NCBI GenBank assembly: GCA_003202005.1 | Contig: QJJF01000003.1 | Span: forward strand, 124,001 to 188,000 | Length of the DNA: 64,000 bases | Reading direction: 5' to 3' | DNA from: Williamsia faeni | Lineage (GTDB): Bacteria > Actinomycetota > Actinomycetes > Mycobacteriales > Mycobacteriaceae | Part shown: positions 1 through 10,805 of the stretch, piece by piece | Layout of the letters: every line of letters starts with the position of its first letter | How positions within the stretch are numbered: position 1 is the stretch's first letter | Translations under genes and position numbers: made by a program | The notes under the pieces: generated by a model | Seen by the model: only the letters and a program-made list of their open reading frames with translations | The model's database searches: none | What the model was told of the DNA's origin: nothing

Positions 1-137
1 GCTTCTTCAGCGCTGCAGCTCGACAGCATCAGTGCGCCAACGCCCAGGAACAAGGCTGCGCTTATCTGCTTGATTCGACGTCCGCGGTGCTGACGCTTGG
101 TCGATGCCGGAGGTCGCCCACCGTGTGCCAATTTCAC
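1..137 (-). CDS. ctaC: cytochrome c oxidase subunit II, N-terminal fragment (CtaC)
   Basis: Only the first ~45 codons are in the window; the gene runs off the left edge. Reading from a GTG at 137 gives a basic N-terminus, a hydrophobic stretch and a lipobox ending LMLSSC at about residue 40, so this is a lipoprotein signal peptide. A purine-rich ribosome site (GTAGGAAGG) sits just upstream. The CtaC assignment rests on synteny: in mycobacteria and relatives ctaC, a lipoprotein subunit of the aa3 oxidase carrying the CuA site, is divergent from asnB. The CuA domain itself is outside the window, so the identification is inferred from position and signal type. Confidence 0.7.
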   Translation of the reverse strand, partial: MKLAHGGRPPASTKRQHRGRRIKQISAALFLGVGALMLSSCSAEE

Positions 138-371
138 GCCTTCCTACCCTGCCCTGACTGGAAACAGTCACAACGCTAACCACGACTGGTATCTCGTGTA
201 CTACGCAGCGTAGACCAACCCCCGCCAACATTCGTATCGGGGTTTGGGTTCGTGTCACCGGGTGTTGCCGGCCGACCACCCAACCTGGGCCGCACACGCG
301 GCGGCACTCCTGATTGCGGCATACTCGGGCGTGTTCCGTACCCCGTCCCTGGACGAATTGAGGCAATTTTC
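138..371. promoter_or_regulatory. divergent intergenic region ctaC / asnB
   Basis: This 234-base gap separates two divergent starts and must hold promoters for both. I see no convincing palindrome or riboswitch. An open frame upstream of and in phase with asnB (from 252) is judged non-coding, because the enzyme must begin Met-Cys. Confidence 0.35.
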
Positions 372-2297
372 GTGTGTGGTCTGTTAGGTCTGCTGTCTAG
401 CGACGCATCGGCCGCCGAGTCCGCTGATCTGGTCGCTTCTGCGTTGCACTGCATGCGGCATCGGGGTCCTGACGAACCGGGCACGTGGCACGATTCCGAC
501 CTGGTTTTCGGTTTCAACCGGCTCTCGATCATCGACATCGAGCATTCGCACCAACCTTTGCGCTGGGGCCCGCCGGAGAACCCGGATCGCTACGCACTCG
601 TCTTCAACGGCGAGATCTACAACTACCTCGAGATCCGGGCACAGCTGGCCAAGGACGAGGGTGCCGAGTTCCGCACCGAGGGTGACGGCGAAGCGATCGT
701 CGCGGCCTTCCATCACTGGGGTCCCGACTCGGTCACCCGCCTGCGCGGCATGTTCGCGTTCGCGATCTGGGACACCGAGGACAGGTCGCTGTTCCTGGCC
801 CGGGATCCGTTCGGCATCAAGCCCCTGTTCATCGCAACAGGTTCGGGCGGCACCGTCTTCGGCAGCGAAAAGAAAAGCGTTCTCGAGCTGATCGACCGCA
901 TCGGCGTCTCCGATTCACTCGACAGTCGCGCGATCCAGCACTACACCGTTCTGCAGTACGTCCCGGAACCCGAGACGCTGCACGCCGGTATCCGCCGCCT
1001 CGAGTCCGGCAGCTACGCCACCCTGCGGCCCGGCCGGCTTCCCAAGGTCTACCGCTACTTCACGCCGCAGTTCGCGGTACGTCCGTTCGTGGCCGGCGGC
1101 GAGCAGGCCCGCTACGACGAGATCGCAGAGGTGCTCTCCGACTCGGTCGCCAAGCACATGCGTGCCGATGTCACCGTCGGCTCGTTCCTCTCCGGCGGTA
1201 TCGACTCGACGGCGATCGCGGCACTGGCGATCCAGCACAACCCCGACCTGATCACCTTCACCACCGGATTCGAGCGTGACGGTTATTCGGAGGTCGATGT
1301 GGCGGCGGAGTCCGCCGCACTCATCGGCGCCAAGCACATTGTCAAGGTTGTCAGTCCGGCCGAGTTTGTCGCCGCGATCCCCGAAATTGTCTGGTACCTC
1401 GACGATCCGGTGGCCGACCCGTCACTGATCCCGCTGTACTTCATTGCCAAGGAAGCCCGCAAGCACGTGAAGGTCGTGCTGTCCGGCGAGGGCGCCGACG
1501 AACTGTTCGGTGGCTACACCATCTACAGGGAGCCGTTGTCGCTCAAGCCATTCGAACGACTTCCCCGGGGCCTGCGCACCGCCGCGGGCAAACTCTCGGA
1601 TCGGATCCCGGAAGGCAAACGCGGAAAGAGCCTCCTGCACCGCGGGTCCATGACACTCGAGGAGCGCTACTACGGCAACGCCCGCAGCTTCGACGATGCC
1701 CGACTTCGGGCGGTACTCAAGGACTTCCGTCCCGACTGGCTCCACACGGACGTGACGGCCCCGATCTATGCGACCTCACGCGGCTGGGATCCGGTTGCCA
1801 GGATGCAGCATCTGGATCTGTTCACCTGGTTGCGGGGCGACATCCTCGTCAAGGCCGACAAGATGACGATGGCCAACTCGCTCGAACTGCGGGTGCCGTT
1901 CCTCGACCCCGAAGTGATGCGGGTGGCCGAAGCACTGCCATTTGAGGAGAAGATCTCCCATGGCACAACCAAATACGCGCTCCGCAAGGCGCTGGAACAG
2001 ATCGTCCCGGCACATGTCCTGCATCGCAAGAAACTGGGCTTCCCGGTGCCGGTGCGGCATTGGCTGCGCGGCACCGAGCTCTACGACTGGGCGCACGAGA
2101 CGATCGAGCACTCACAGACCGACCACATCCTGAACAAGGACGCGATCCGCGCCATGCTCAACGAGCATCGCACCGGCGCCGTCGACAACAGCCGTCGACT
2201 GTGGACCGTTCTGATCTTCATGGTGTGGCACGGGATCTTCGTCGAGGGCACCATCGTGCCGCAGATCGAAGACCATCATTACCCGGTCCGGCTCTAG
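372..2297 (+). CDS. asnB: asparagine synthase, glutamine-hydrolysing
   Basis: AsnB makes asparagine from aspartate, ATP and glutamine-derived ammonia in the cytosol. The GTG at 372 is chosen because it places Cys2 directly after the initiator (MCGLLG); this N-terminal cysteine is the glutaminase nucleophile after Met removal. The glutaminase domain (about residues 2-210) shows RHRGPDE and NGEIYN. The synthetase domain has the ATP-pyrophosphatase loop SGGIDS near residue 274 and SGEGADELFGGY near 375. The 641-aa length is usual for the actinobacterial long form. An upstream in-frame extension to 252 would bury the cysteine and is rejected. The gene is convergent with adoK, with a large hairpin between them. 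Confidence 0.95.
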   Translation: MCGLLGLLSSDASAAESADLVASALHCMRHRGPDEPGTWHDSDLVFGFNRLSIIDIEHSHQPLRWGPPENPDRYALVFNGEIYNYLEIRAQLAKDEGAEFRTEGDGEAIVAAFHHWGPDSVTRLRGMFAFAIWDTEDRSLFLARDPFGIKPLFIATGSGGTVFGSEKKSVLELIDRIGVSDSLDSRAIQHYTVLQYVPEPETLHAGIRRLESGSYATLRPGRLPKVYRYFTPQFAVRPFVAGGEQARYDEIAEVLSDSVAKHMRADVTVGSFLSGGIDSTAIAALAIQHNPDLITFTTGFERDGYSEVDVAAESAALIGAKHIVKVVSPAEFVAAIPEIVWYLDDPVADPSLIPLYFIAKEARKHVKVVLSGEGADELFGGYTIYREPLSLKPFERLPRGLRTAAGKLSDRIPEGKRGKSLLHRGSMTLEERYYGNARSFDDARLRAVLKDFRPDWLHTDVTAPIYATSRGWDPVARMQHLDLFTWLRGDILVKADKMTMANSLELRVPFLDPEVMRVAEALPFEEKISHGTTKYALRKALEQIVPAHVLHRKKLGFPVPVRHWLRGTELYDWAHETIEHSQTDHILNKDAIRAMLNEHRTGAVDNSRRLWTVLIFMVWHGIFVEGTIVPQIEDHHYPVRL

Positions 2298-2320
2298 CAC
2301 TCCGGCTCTGGCCACCCAAG

Positions 2321-2388
2321 CAAACGCTCCGCCTATACGAAGACGCTCCACAAGTATGTGGAGCGTCTTCGTATATCTGGAGCGTTTG
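2321..2388. terminator. two-tier inverted repeat between convergent asnB and adoK
   Basis: A 19-bp perfect stem (2334-2352 with 2357-2375, 4-nt loop) is extended after a 3-bp mismatch by a second 10-bp perfect stem (2321-2330 with 2379-2388). There is no strong T-run on either side. It begins 23 bases after the asnB stop and ends 14 bases before the adoK stop, so it probably ends or protects both transcripts. Confidence 0.65.
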
Positions 2389-2402
2389 GTGTTTCCGAAG
2401 GG

Positions 2403-3431
<1,029 letters not shown>

Positions 3432-3495
3432 TCAGGTGAACGCAGGCAGCACCTGGACAGATCATACGAACGGCGTCGAGGGTGTGCCCACAACA

Positions 3496-3536
3496 AAATT
3501 GGCCGCACCCGAGCTGAGCTCGGCTGCGGCCAATTT
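3496..3536 (-). terminator. intrinsic terminator after erpA
   Basis: Read on the minus strand, a 20-bp stem with one mismatch (arms 3517-3536 and 3496-3515, 1-nt centre) is followed by a T-rich TTTTGTTGT tail. It lies about 45 bases downstream of the erpA stop. Confidence 0.75.
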
Positions 3537-3579
3537 CTTGAAGTACGGGGGTCAAGCGGCCCGGTGAGTGGGCTTGGTG

Positions 3580-3954
3580 TCAGTTGAACGAATCGCCGCA
3601 GGCACAGCTGCCCGTTGCGTTCGGGTTATCGATGGTGAAGCCCTGCTTCTCGATGGTGTCGACGAAGTCGATGCTCGCACCCATCACGTACGGGGCGCTC
3701 ATGCGATCGACGGCAAGACCGACACCGTTGAACTCCACAACCAGGTCACCATCGAGGTTGCGATCGTCGAAGTACAGCTGGTACCGCAGGCCGGCGCAGC
3801 CACCGGGCTGAACGGCGATGCGCAGCATCAGCTCTTCGCGACCTTCTTGCTCACGCAGTGCCTTCGCCTTGGACGACGCGGCCTCAGTCATAATCACACC
3901 GTGCGCGGGTGCCTCGGTCTCGGTCTGCACAGCAGTCTCGTTCGATGCGGTCAT
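3580..3954 (-). CDS. erpA: A-type iron-sulfur cluster insertion protein (HesB/IscA/ErpA family)
   Basis: Small Fe-S carrier that hands clusters to apo-enzymes. The 124-aa product has the three conserved cysteines of the family: one in PGGCAGLRY (about residue 53) and two in SCACGDSF at the C-terminus. The first ~20 residues are an acidic, low-complexity extension. Position between adoK and the glycerate kinase matches Rv2204c. LipA, encoded about 12 kb away, is a plausible client, though that is inference. The gene is monocistronic, with its own terminator and a 133-base upstream gap. Confidence 0.9.
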   Translation of the reverse strand: MTASNETAVQTETEAPAHGVIMTEAASSKAKALREQEGREELMLRIAVQPGGCAGLRYQLYFDDRNLDGDLVVEFNGVGLAVDRMSAPYVMGASIDFVDTIEKQGFTIDNPNATGSCACGDSFN

Positions 3955-4087
3955 GAATTCTCCTCAATGTGCGGGGCGTCGGCGTGCGAACCCACAGTGG
4001 TCCGGGATCGGATGCGAACTTCCGTCGGATACAACCGTACTCCGTCCCGGCCTATTCCCGCGTATCACACAGGTCGGCCGCCGGTGG

Positions 4088-5134
4088 TCATGACCATGTG
4101 CCGGCCACCTGGCGGGTGAGCTCGGTCAGTTGATTCTGGGCGTCGTCCATCGCCCGCTGAACCGATCCGGCGACTTCGACGATGGCGTGACCTCGTGCGA
4201 TGCCGGCCTCGGCGATCTGCGCAGGCGTCAGGGCGAGCTGTCCGGCGAGCACGATCGTCGGGATCCCATGCGCTCGGGCAGCGCTGGTCAGTGCCGCGAC
4301 GACCTTCCCTTTGAGGGTCTGCTCATCACACTTGCCCTCGCCGGTGATCACCAGGTCGACGCCTGCGATCAGTTCGGCCTGGCCGGTCGCTTCCGCGATC
4401 ACCGTGGCACCGGAGATCCGGGTGCCGCCGAGCGCCAGCAGCACCGCTCCCAATCCTCCCGCGGCGCCGGCGCCGGCGAGCGGACTGATGTCATGGCCGG
4501 CGAAATCTCCGAGCCGTGCCGCCCAGGTGGTCATCCGCTGCTCGAGCGCGACGACGGTGTCCGGGTCGGCACCCTTTTGCGGACCGAATACGGCGGCTGC
4601 GCCATCAGGACCGAGCAGCGGGTTCTCCACGTCGGACGCGGCGACGAGTTCCACGCCCTGCAGCAGCTGCGCCGCGCCTTCCAGTCCACCGAAGGCATCA
4701 ACCAGACCCTTGCCTCCGTCGGTACTGCCGCTGCCACCGAGACCGACGACGATCTTCACCGCACCGGCGGCAACCGCTGCCGCGACGAGCCGGCCCACCC
4801 CGTAGGTGTCCGCCGCGACCGCGGTCCGCGGTGACGGGCGACCGCCCAGCTGGTGCAGACCGCAGGCCTGCGCGCATTCGATGTATGCGGTGTCACCGTG
4901 GAGCAGCCAGTCCGCATCCACCAGCGCACCGAGCGGTCCGGCAACGGTTTCTGTGTGGATCTCTCCGAATCGGCTGGCCAGGACCGATACGAATCCGGGG
5001 CCGCCATCGGACTGCGGCGCCAGGATCAATTCGTCGTCCGGCCGGGACAACGCCCAACCGGCAGCGATCGTCTCCGCGGCGGCCACAGCGGTCAGGGTGT
5101 CGCCGAACGAATCCGGGGCGATCAAAGCCTTCAT
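4088..5134 (-). CDS. glxK: glycerate kinase (PF02595 family)
   Basis: Phosphorylates D-glycerate with ATP, feeding glyoxylate and serine carbon into glycolysis. The 348-aa product starts MKALIAPDSFGDTLTA, the typical N-terminus of the GlxK/GarK family (KIVIAPDSFK in E. coli). It has the Gly-rich VVGLGGSGSTDGGKG near residue 130 and ITGEGKCDEQTLKGKV near residue 280; both are signatures of the family. Gene order matches Rv2205c. It is divergent from the DUF3043 gene over a 131-base promoter region. Whether 2- or 3-phosphoglycerate is the product cannot be told from sequence. Confidence 0.88.
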   Translation of the reverse strand: MKALIAPDSFGDTLTAVAAAETIAAGWALSRPDDELILAPQSDGGPGFVSVLASRFGEIHTETVAGPLGALVDADWLLHGDTAYIECAQACGLHQLGGRPSPRTAVAADTYGVGRLVAAAVAAGAVKIVVGLGGSGSTDGGKGLVDAFGGLEGAAQLLQGVELVAASDVENPLLGPDGAAAVFGPQKGADPDTVVALEQRMTTWAARLGDFAGHDISPLAGAGAAGGLGAVLLALGGTRISGATVIAEATGQAELIAGVDLVITGEGKCDEQTLKGKVVAALTSAARAHGIPTIVLAGQLALTPAQIAEAGIARGHAIVEVAGSVQRAMDDAQNQLTELTRQVAGTWS

Positions 5135-5265
5135 GGACGAAGTATAAGAAGGACAGGCCCCGTCGGCAGGGCCCGAGATCGCTCATCGAAGCACCACAGC
5201 CGTCACAAACCGCGCAGTCGCAGACCCGGCAGCCACTGCCTGCGCAGGCGAGATAATCTGGATAG

Positions 5266-5934
5266 GTGAAATTGCCCTGGAAAAAAGACGACGACGCCGA
5301 GTCCGCTGCGACGTCGACCGTCGAGCAGACGCCGGAAGAAGCTACGGCCGATCGCAGGTACACCGAGGGCAAGGGCCGCCCGACGCCCAAGCGTCGCGAC
5401 GCCGAGGGCAAGAAACGCGGTCCGGTTGCTCCGGCTCCGACGACCCGCGCCGAGGCCCGGGCCCGCAAACGCGAACTGAAGGGTTCGACGGTCAACCTGA
5501 CCAAGGACGAGAAGCGCGCGCAGTCCGACGAACGCCGCAAGGCTCGAACCGACCAGCGCGAAAAGATGATGGACGGCGACGAGCGCTACCTGATGGCTCG
5601 GGACAAGGGCGAAGTCCGTCGGTACGCCCGCAATATCGTGGATTCACGGCGCAACTTCGCAGGCCTCTTCATGCCGTTCGCGATTCTGCTGATTCTCGTG
5701 ATGTTCCTGCCCGCCCTCGCGGTCTACGCCACGCTGTTCATGCTCGTATTCGTCGTCTTCCTGGTCATCGACGGCTTCCTGCTCGGACGTACCCTCAACA
5801 ACCGGGTCCACGAACGCTTCCCGAACACCACCGATGGTGGTTTCAAACTCACCTGGTACGGATTCAGCCGCGCCATGCAGATGCGATTCATGCGCGCACC
5901 TCGCCCCATGGTCAAGCCGGGCGACGCGGTCTGA
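5266..5934 (+). CDS. DUF3043 membrane protein (Rv2206-like)
   Basis: Function unknown. The 222-aa product from a GTG start has a long, charged, Lys/Arg/Glu-rich cytoplasmic N-terminus (about 1-125) and then two adjacent transmembrane helices (about 130-172) around LFMPFAILLILVMFLPALAV. The C-terminus is short and basic. MKLPWKKDD at the start and DERYLMARDKGEVRRYARN before the membrane are typical of the actinobacterial DUF3043 family. It sits 3 bases before the cobU-cobT gene and is probably co-transcribed with it, but nothing in the protein suggests a cobalamin role. Confidence 0.85.
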   Translation: MKLPWKKDDDAESAATSTVEQTPEEATADRRYTEGKGRPTPKRRDAEGKKRGPVAPAPTTRAEARARKRELKGSTVNLTKDEKRAQSDERRKARTDQREKMMDGDERYLMARDKGEVRRYARNIVDSRRNFAGLFMPFAILLILVMFLPALAVYATLFMLVFVVFLVIDGFLLGRTLNNRVHERFPNTTDGGFKLTWYGFSRAMQMRFMRAPRPMVKPGDAV

Positions 5935-5937
5935 TCG

Positions 5938-7626
5938 GTGATGCGAACCCTCGTACTTGGTGGAATACGCTCGGGTAAATCAGCTTTCGGCGAAAGCCTG
6001 CTGCCCGAAAGCGGTGTCAGATACCTGGCGACGGCCTCGGATCCGGCGACCGGCGATCCGGAGTGGTCGAACCGGATCGAGGCCCACCGGGCCCGACGTC
6101 CGAGCACATGGACCACGGTCGAATCCGCCGATGTCGCAGCCGAATTGCGCCGCGACCCGGTCGCGCCGACGCTGGTCGACGATCTCGGCAGCTGGCTGAG
6201 CCGGCACATCGACTCGGTCGGCGGCTGGGACGACGAGAACTTCGACATGTCCGCCGTGGTGACGGAATTGTCCACGGCGGTGGCCGATTTCACCGGAGAT
6301 CTGGTGATCATCAGTCCAGAGGTCGGCCTTTCGCTGGTCGCACCCGTTCCCGCCGGACGGCTGTTCCAGGACCAATTGGGCATCGTCAATGCCGCGGTTG
6401 CCGCGGTCTGCGACCGGGTTGTCCTGGTCGTTGCGGGACGAACACTCGAACTACGCGGCGGCGCGGCCGTCGACGCCGAGCCGCAAGCAATGACATCCGC
6501 TGTGCCGGCCCCGACCCCGATTCCGGCACCCGAGCCGGTACCTTCGCCGGCGCCGGTCACCGAGTTCGAGAACCCCGAACAATTCGATTTCGTGGACGCA
6601 CCAGATCGCACTACCGCGATCGCTGCACGCGAACGCCACGGGGAACTGACAAAGCCGCCCGGATCACTGGGGCGGCTCGAAGAGATCGGCATCTGGATGG
6701 CCTCCTGCCAGGGAGTCTGCCCACCTCGCCCGATCACCGAACCCACCGTGGTGATCTTTGCCGGCGACCACGGCGTCGCCCAGGCAGGCGTTTCGGCATT
6801 TCCCCCCGAGGTCACCGCGCAGATGGTCGGGAATTTCCTGGCCGGCGGTGCGGCCGTCAACGTGCTGGCCAAGCAGAACGGCGCGCGGGTACGCGTCGAA
6901 GATCTGGCCGTGAACGCTCAGACCCCGGAAGCGGTGAGCCGCTTCAAGGTTCGCCGCAGCACTGGTGACCTCACGCGTGAAGATGTCTTGACCACCGAAG
7001 AGACCCGCGCTGCCCTGGCAGCCGGCCGTGCCATCGCCGATCGAGAGATCGACTCCGGCGCGGACCTTCTCATCGCCGGTGAGATGGGTATCGGGAACAC
7101 CACGCCGGCCACGGTTCTGATCGGCCTGCTCACCGATTCCGAGCCCGTGGTGGTCGTCGGGCGCGGCACCGGCATCGACGACAACGGCTGGATCCGTAAG
7201 ACTGCCGCGGTGCGGGACGGTATGCGCCGGGGCCGGTCCCACACGCGGATCCCCCTCGAACTCCTGCGTACTGTCTCCGGCGCCGAGATCGCCGCGATGG
7301 CCGGATTCCTGGCGCAGGCCGCTTTGCGCAAGACACCTGTCATCCTCGACGGCCTGGTGGTGACCGCGGCCGCACTGGTGGCCAACGACCTTGCACCCGG
7401 CGCCCGCGAATGGTGGGTGGCCGGACACCGCTCGGCCGAGCCGGCTCATCGAATCGCCTTGCGGCATCTGGATCTCGAACCCCTGCTCGACCTGTCGATG
7501 CGCCTCGGTGAAGGCAGCGGGGCCCTGACCGCACTCCCCATCGTGCAGGCCGCCGTGAACACGCTCGCATCGATGGCAACATTTGCCGAAGCCCAGGTCA
7601 GTGGTGCACCCGATGCGTCTTCCTGA
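5938..7626 (+). CDS. cobU-cobT: fused CobU-CobT: cobinamide kinase/guanylyltransferase plus DMB phosphoribosyltransferase
   Basis: Two lower-ligand cobalamin enzymes in one 562-aa chain. Residues 1 to about 175 are CobU-like, with the P-loop GGIRSGKS near residue 8, [10 protein letters not shown], and [10 protein letters not shown]; this part should phosphorylate adenosylcobinamide and add GMP. Residues ~180-218 form a Pro/Ala-rich linker. Residues ~225-562 are CobT, with [29 protein letters not shown] and [15 protein letters not shown]; this part makes alpha-ribazole phosphate from dimethylbenzimidazole and nicotinate mononucleotide. In M. tuberculosis cobT stands alone here (Rv2207) and cobU is elsewhere. 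The start is GTG 5938 or the adjacent ATG 5941. cobS follows after 6 bases. Confidence 0.93.
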   Translation: MMRTLVLGGIRSGKSAFGESLLPESGVRYLATASDPATGDPEWSNRIEAHRARRPSTWTTVESADVAAELRRDPVAPTLVDDLGSWLSRHIDSVGGWDDENFDMSAVVTELSTAVADFTGDLVIISPEVGLSLVAPVPAGRLFQDQLGIVNAAVAAVCDRVVLVVAGRTLELRGGAAVDAEPQAMTSAVPAPTPIPAPEPVPSPAPVTEFENPEQFDFVDAPDRTTAIAARERHGELTKPPGSLGRLEEIGIWMASCQGVCPPRPITEPTVVIFAGDHGVAQAGVSAFPPEVTAQMVGNFLAGGAAVNVLAKQNGARVRVEDLAVNAQTPEAVSRFKVRRSTGDLTREDVLTTEETRAALAAGRAIADREIDSGADLLIAGEMGIGNTTPATVLIGLLTDSEPVVVVGRGTGIDDNGWIRKTAAVRDGMRRGRSHTRIPLELLRTVSGAEIAAMAGFLAQAALRKTPVILDGLVVTAAALVANDLAPGAREWWVAGHRSAEPAHRIALRHLDLEPLLDLSMRLGEGSGALTALPIVQAAVNTLASMATFAEAQVSGAPDASS

Positions 7627-7632
7627 CCACAG

Positions 7633-8397
7633 ATGAATGTGCGAGCCGCATTTCGGGGTCCACAGACCGCGATCTCGTGGTTGACGATCCTGCCGATCCC
7701 GGCACCCAAGGGTCCTTTTGACCGGGCGCTGGGCGGCGCGGCGATCGGATCGGCGCCGCTCGTCGGAGCACTGCTCGGTGTGATCACCGCGGCGATCGCT
7801 CTCGGTCTGGGTCACACCGAGCTGCCACCGCTGCTGGCGGGCCTGCTGATCGTCGGGGTCCTCGCGATCCTCACCCGCGGAATGCATCTGGACGGATTAT
7901 CGGATACCGCAGACGGATTGGGGTGTTTCGGTTCACCCGAACGCGTGCACAAGGTGATGCACAGCGGCAGCGCCGGCCCGTTCGGCGCCGCCACGTTGGT
8001 TCTGGTCCTGGTCGCACAGGCGGCCGGTTACGGTGCCCTGATTGAGCAGAGCGATTGGGCTGCAATCGTTTTCGTGCTCTTTGCCAGCCGGGTGGCACCG
8101 GTCGTCGGATGCCGCGTAAATCTGTCCGCGACCGAAGAATCGAAATTCGGCGCCCTGACCGCCGGGACACAACGACTCACGATCGTCTTCTGGGCGCTCG
8201 GGGCGATTGCGGTCGGCTACATGGTGGACCCGGCGCTACCGCTTCCGGGCGTGTTGAGCGCCCTGGCCGTCGTCGGATTCGCCTGGTGGTTCAGCTTTCA
8301 CTGCTCCCGCCGATTCGCCGGCGTCAACGGCGACGTGCTCGGCGCGCTGATCGAACTCAGCGCCCTGATCGCCATCTGCGGGTTACTGATCGCCTGA
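7633..8397 (+). CDS. cobS: adenosylcobinamide-GDP ribazoletransferase (cobalamin synthase)
   Basis: Joins adenosylcobinamide-GDP and alpha-ribazole (phosphate), the products of the two halves of the upstream fusion, in the membrane. The 254-aa, highly hydrophobic protein has several membrane helices. It carries the family signature GMHLDGLSDTADGLGCFGSPER near residue 80 (Asp-rich, metal binding) and ASRVAPVVGCR near residue 155. It directly follows cobU-cobT and is almost certainly in the same operon. The stop codon lies inside a small hairpin facing convergent ilvE. Confidence 0.93.
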   Translation: MNVRAAFRGPQTAISWLTILPIPAPKGPFDRALGGAAIGSAPLVGALLGVITAAIALGLGHTELPPLLAGLLIVGVLAILTRGMHLDGLSDTADGLGCFGSPERVHKVMHSGSAGPFGAATLVLVLVAQAAGYGALIEQSDWAAIVFVLFASRVAPVVGCRVNLSATEESKFGALTAGTQRLTIVFWALGAIAVGYMVDPALPLPGVLSALAVVGFAWWFSFHCSRRFAGVNGDVLGALIELSALIAICGLLIA

Positions 8398-8419
8398 GTC
8401 GCGATTTCGCGACCCAGGC
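8391..8419. terminator. small hairpin between convergent cobS and ilvE
   Basis: GCCTGAGTCGCGA pairs with TCGCGACCCAGGC with one internal mismatch. The cobS stop codon is in the left arm. There is no T-run, so it is a weak bidirectional terminator at best. Confidence 0.4.
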
Positions 8420-8439
8420 CCACGTACCTGCGGCCGAGT

Positions 8440-9540
8440 TCAGCCGTGGAGTGTGGTCATCCACCCGTGGGTGTCGGCGAAGGTGCCGCGCTGGATACCG
8501 GTGAGCGTGTCGCGCAAGGCCATCGTGACCTCGCCCGGGCGCCCGTCTCCGATGGTGTAGTCGTCGGTCTCGCCCTTGACGTGGCCGACCGGCGTGATGA
8601 CGGCGGCGGTACCGCAGGCGAAGACCTCGGTGATCTCGCCGGAGGCAACCCCCTTGCGCAGCTCTTCGACGCTGATCTTGCGTTCGACGCATTCGAAGCC
8701 CGCGTCGGCGGCGAGCTGCAGGAGCGATTCCCGGGTGATGCCCGGGAGCAACGAGCCGGACAGTTCCGGAGTGACCAGTTTGGCGTCGGCACCGGAGCCG
8801 AAGACGAAGAACAGGTTCATGCCACCCATTTCTTCGACGAAGCGGCGTTCGATGGCGTCGAGCCAGACCACCTGATCGCAGCCCTTGTCGGCGGCCTGCG
8901 CCTGTGCGAGCAGCGAGGCGGCATAGTTGCCACCGAACTTTGCCGCACCCGTTCCGCCTGGCGCAGCCCGCACGTATTCGGTGGAGAGCCACACGCTCAC
9001 CGGCTGCACACCACGCGTGAAGTAGGCCCCGGCGGGCGAGGCGATCAGCAGGTACTTGTATTCACTCGACGGACGCACGCCGAGCCCGACTTCGGTGGCG
9101 ATCATGAACGGGCGCAGGTAAAGCGAGGCCTCGCCGCCGGCCTCCGGAACCCAGAGGTTGTCGGCATCCACCAACGCACGCAAGGAGCCCATGAAGTCCT
9201 CGACCGGCAGCTCCGGCATCGCCAGACGCCGCGCCGAACGCTGCATGCGACGCGCGTTCGCGTCGGGGCGGAACGACGAGATGCTCCCGTCCGCCTGGCG
9301 GTAGGCCTTGAGACCTTCGAAGATCTCCTGCGCATAATGCAGAACCATCGCCGACGGGTCGAGTTGGATCGGTCCGTACGGCAGTACCTGCGCATCGTGC
9401 CAGCCCTGATCGGCGCTGTGATCGATGGTCACCATGTGGTCGGTGAAGTACTTACCGAACCCCGGGGCAGCCAGGATTTCCGCACGGCGTTCTGCCGACA
9501 GCGGCTGCGGGTGTTCGGACCGGGCGAACTCCAAAGTCAT
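8440..9540 (-). CDS. ilvE: branched-chain amino acid aminotransferase
   Basis: PLP enzyme for the last step of Val, Leu and Ile synthesis and the first of their breakdown. The 366-aa fold-type IV transaminase has [10 protein letters not shown] and [13 protein letters not shown] in the N-terminal domain and [11 protein letters not shown] near residue 200, whose Lys is the PLP-binding residue in the mycobacterial enzyme. The C-terminal half has [13 protein letters not shown] and [15 protein letters not shown]. Length and order (cobS-ilvE-gcvT) match Rv2210c. It is the second of two minus-strand genes, 56 bases after gcvT. Confidence 0.95.
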   Translation of the reverse strand: MTLEFARSEHPQPLSAERRAEILAAPGFGKYFTDHMVTIDHSADQGWHDAQVLPYGPIQLDPSAMVLHYAQEIFEGLKAYRQADGSISSFRPDANARRMQRSARRLAMPELPVEDFMGSLRALVDADNLWVPEAGGEASLYLRPFMIATEVGLGVRPSSEYKYLLIASPAGAYFTRGVQPVSVWLSTEYVRAAPGGTGAAKFGGNYAASLLAQAQAADKGCDQVVWLDAIERRFVEEMGGMNLFFVFGSGADAKLVTPELSGSLLPGITRESLLQLAADAGFECVERKISVEELRKGVASGEITEVFACGTAAVITPVGHVKGETDDYTIGDGRPGEVTMALRDTLTGIQRGTFADTHGWMTTLHG

Positions 9541-9596
9541 GCGTCAATCCTATCGCCTGACATCGGGAGCCATTTCTCCGGTGGACCGGACCGAAT

Positions 9597-10715
9597 TCAG
9601 CTGGTCCCGGCGGTCACGAACGGCGGGAGAACGACCTCGCATTCGAGCGCGCGGCCACGGACATCGATCACCACGGTGTCACCCTTGGCGACATTCGCCG
9701 ATGAATCGATGAGGGCCAGAGCTATTCCCGTCTTGAGGGTCGGCGAAAACGTTCCCGACGTGGTGATGCCGATCTGTGTTCCACCCGGCCCATCGAGGAC
9801 CGCGAGGTCAGCCCTCGGAACGCCGCGCCCGGTTGCCCGCAGACCCCACAGGCGGCGCGCCGGACCGGATTCCTTCTCGGCGAGCAGTGCGTCGCGACCG
9901 AAGAATTCGGGCTTGCGCCAGCCGACGGCCCAGCTGCAGCGGGCCTGTAGCGGACTGATGTCGACGGACAGCTCGTGGCCGTGCAGCGGGTAGCCCATCT
10001 CGGTCCGCAACGTGTCGCGGGCACCCAATCCGGCGGGGGCTCCACCGGCCGCGATGACGGCGGCGGACAGCGCCGCGAAGACGGGTTCGCTGTCGCCCCA
10101 GGCCGGCAGCAATTCGTAACCGATCTCACCGGTGTAGCCGGTCCGGCACACCCGGACCGGGTAACGCTCCTGACCCACAACCATTTCGGTGTCGGCGAAC
10201 GACATGTACTCCATGTCGGTGGGCAGCCCCAGCCCCGACAACACCGCCGAGGACTGCGGGCCCTGCACCGCGAACACCCCGAAGTCACGATGACGATCGG
10301 TGACCTCGACGCCCTCGGGAGCCACCGCCGCCAGAGCGGCCACCACGGCTGCGGTATTGGCCGCATTGGGGACGAGGAACACGTCGCCGTCGGAGACCCA
10401 GTAGGCGATGAGGTCGTCGATCACACCGCCAGAGCTGTTGGTGCACAACGTGTATTGGGCCTTGCCCGGCTGGATCTTGTTCAGATCGTTGGTCAGGCAG
10501 CGATTGACGAACTCGGCCGCACCCGGTCCGGTGACCGAGGCCTTGCCCAGGTGACTGACATCGAAGATTCCGACCGTCTCGCGGACCGCCGTGTGTTCGG
10601 CCACGGTGCCCGCATACGACACCGGCATGTTCCAGCCGCCGAATTCGGCGAAACTCGCGCCGAGTTCGCGATGCAGATCTTCGATGGGGCCGGCAAGCAA
10701 TTCACCTTCGCTCAT
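9597..10715 (-). CDS. gcvT: aminomethyltransferase, glycine cleavage T-protein
   Basis: Moves the aminomethyl carbon from lipoyl-H-protein to tetrahydrofolate and releases ammonia. The 372-aa product shows [11 protein letters not shown] near the N-terminus, [27 protein letters not shown] and [18 protein letters not shown], all classic T-protein motifs. The other glycine cleavage genes are not nearby. T-protein function depends on lipoylated H-protein, so it shares cofactor supply with the lipB-lipA pair downstream in the window. It is divergent from pepA over 90 bases, too short for a glycine riboswitch, and I see none. The mycobacterial cyclase gene Rv2212 found here in M. tuberculosis is absent. 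Confidence 0.95.
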   Translation of the reverse strand: MSEGELLAGPIEDLHRELGASFAEFGGWNMPVSYAGTVAEHTAVRETVGIFDVSHLGKASVTGPGAAEFVNRCLTNDLNKIQPGKAQYTLCTNSSGGVIDDLIAYWVSDGDVFLVPNAANTAAVVAALAAVAPEGVEVTDRHRDFGVFAVQGPQSSAVLSGLGLPTDMEYMSFADTEMVVGQERYPVRVCRTGYTGEIGYELLPAWGDSEPVFAALSAAVIAAGGAPAGLGARDTLRTEMGYPLHGHELSVDISPLQARCSWAVGWRKPEFFGRDALLAEKESGPARRLWGLRATGRGVPRADLAVLDGPGGTQIGITTSGTFSPTLKTGIALALIDSSANVAKGDTVVIDVRGRALECEVVLPPFVTAGTS

Positions 10716-10805
10716 GTGGCAACGCTATCGCGCCGCGAGTGTGACGAAGGCGCGACCACTAAGCTTGGTCCTCGGCAAGGGTTCGGCTACGAGTGGGAGT
10801 GAAGT

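Noticed and set aside
7627-7632. Cobalamin riboswitch ahead of the cob genes
   Set aside because: There is no leader space before cobU-cobT (3 bases) or cobS (6 bases), and no B12-box-like sequence was seen in the DUF3043 promoter region.
8446-9993. 515-codon plus-strand open frame
   Set aside because: Lies antisense across ilvE and part of gcvT; composition is typical of a shadow frame.
10716-10805. Glycine riboswitch ahead of gcvT
   Set aside because: The divergent gap is only 90 bases, too short for a typical glycine riboswitch, and no aptamer-like repeats are visible.
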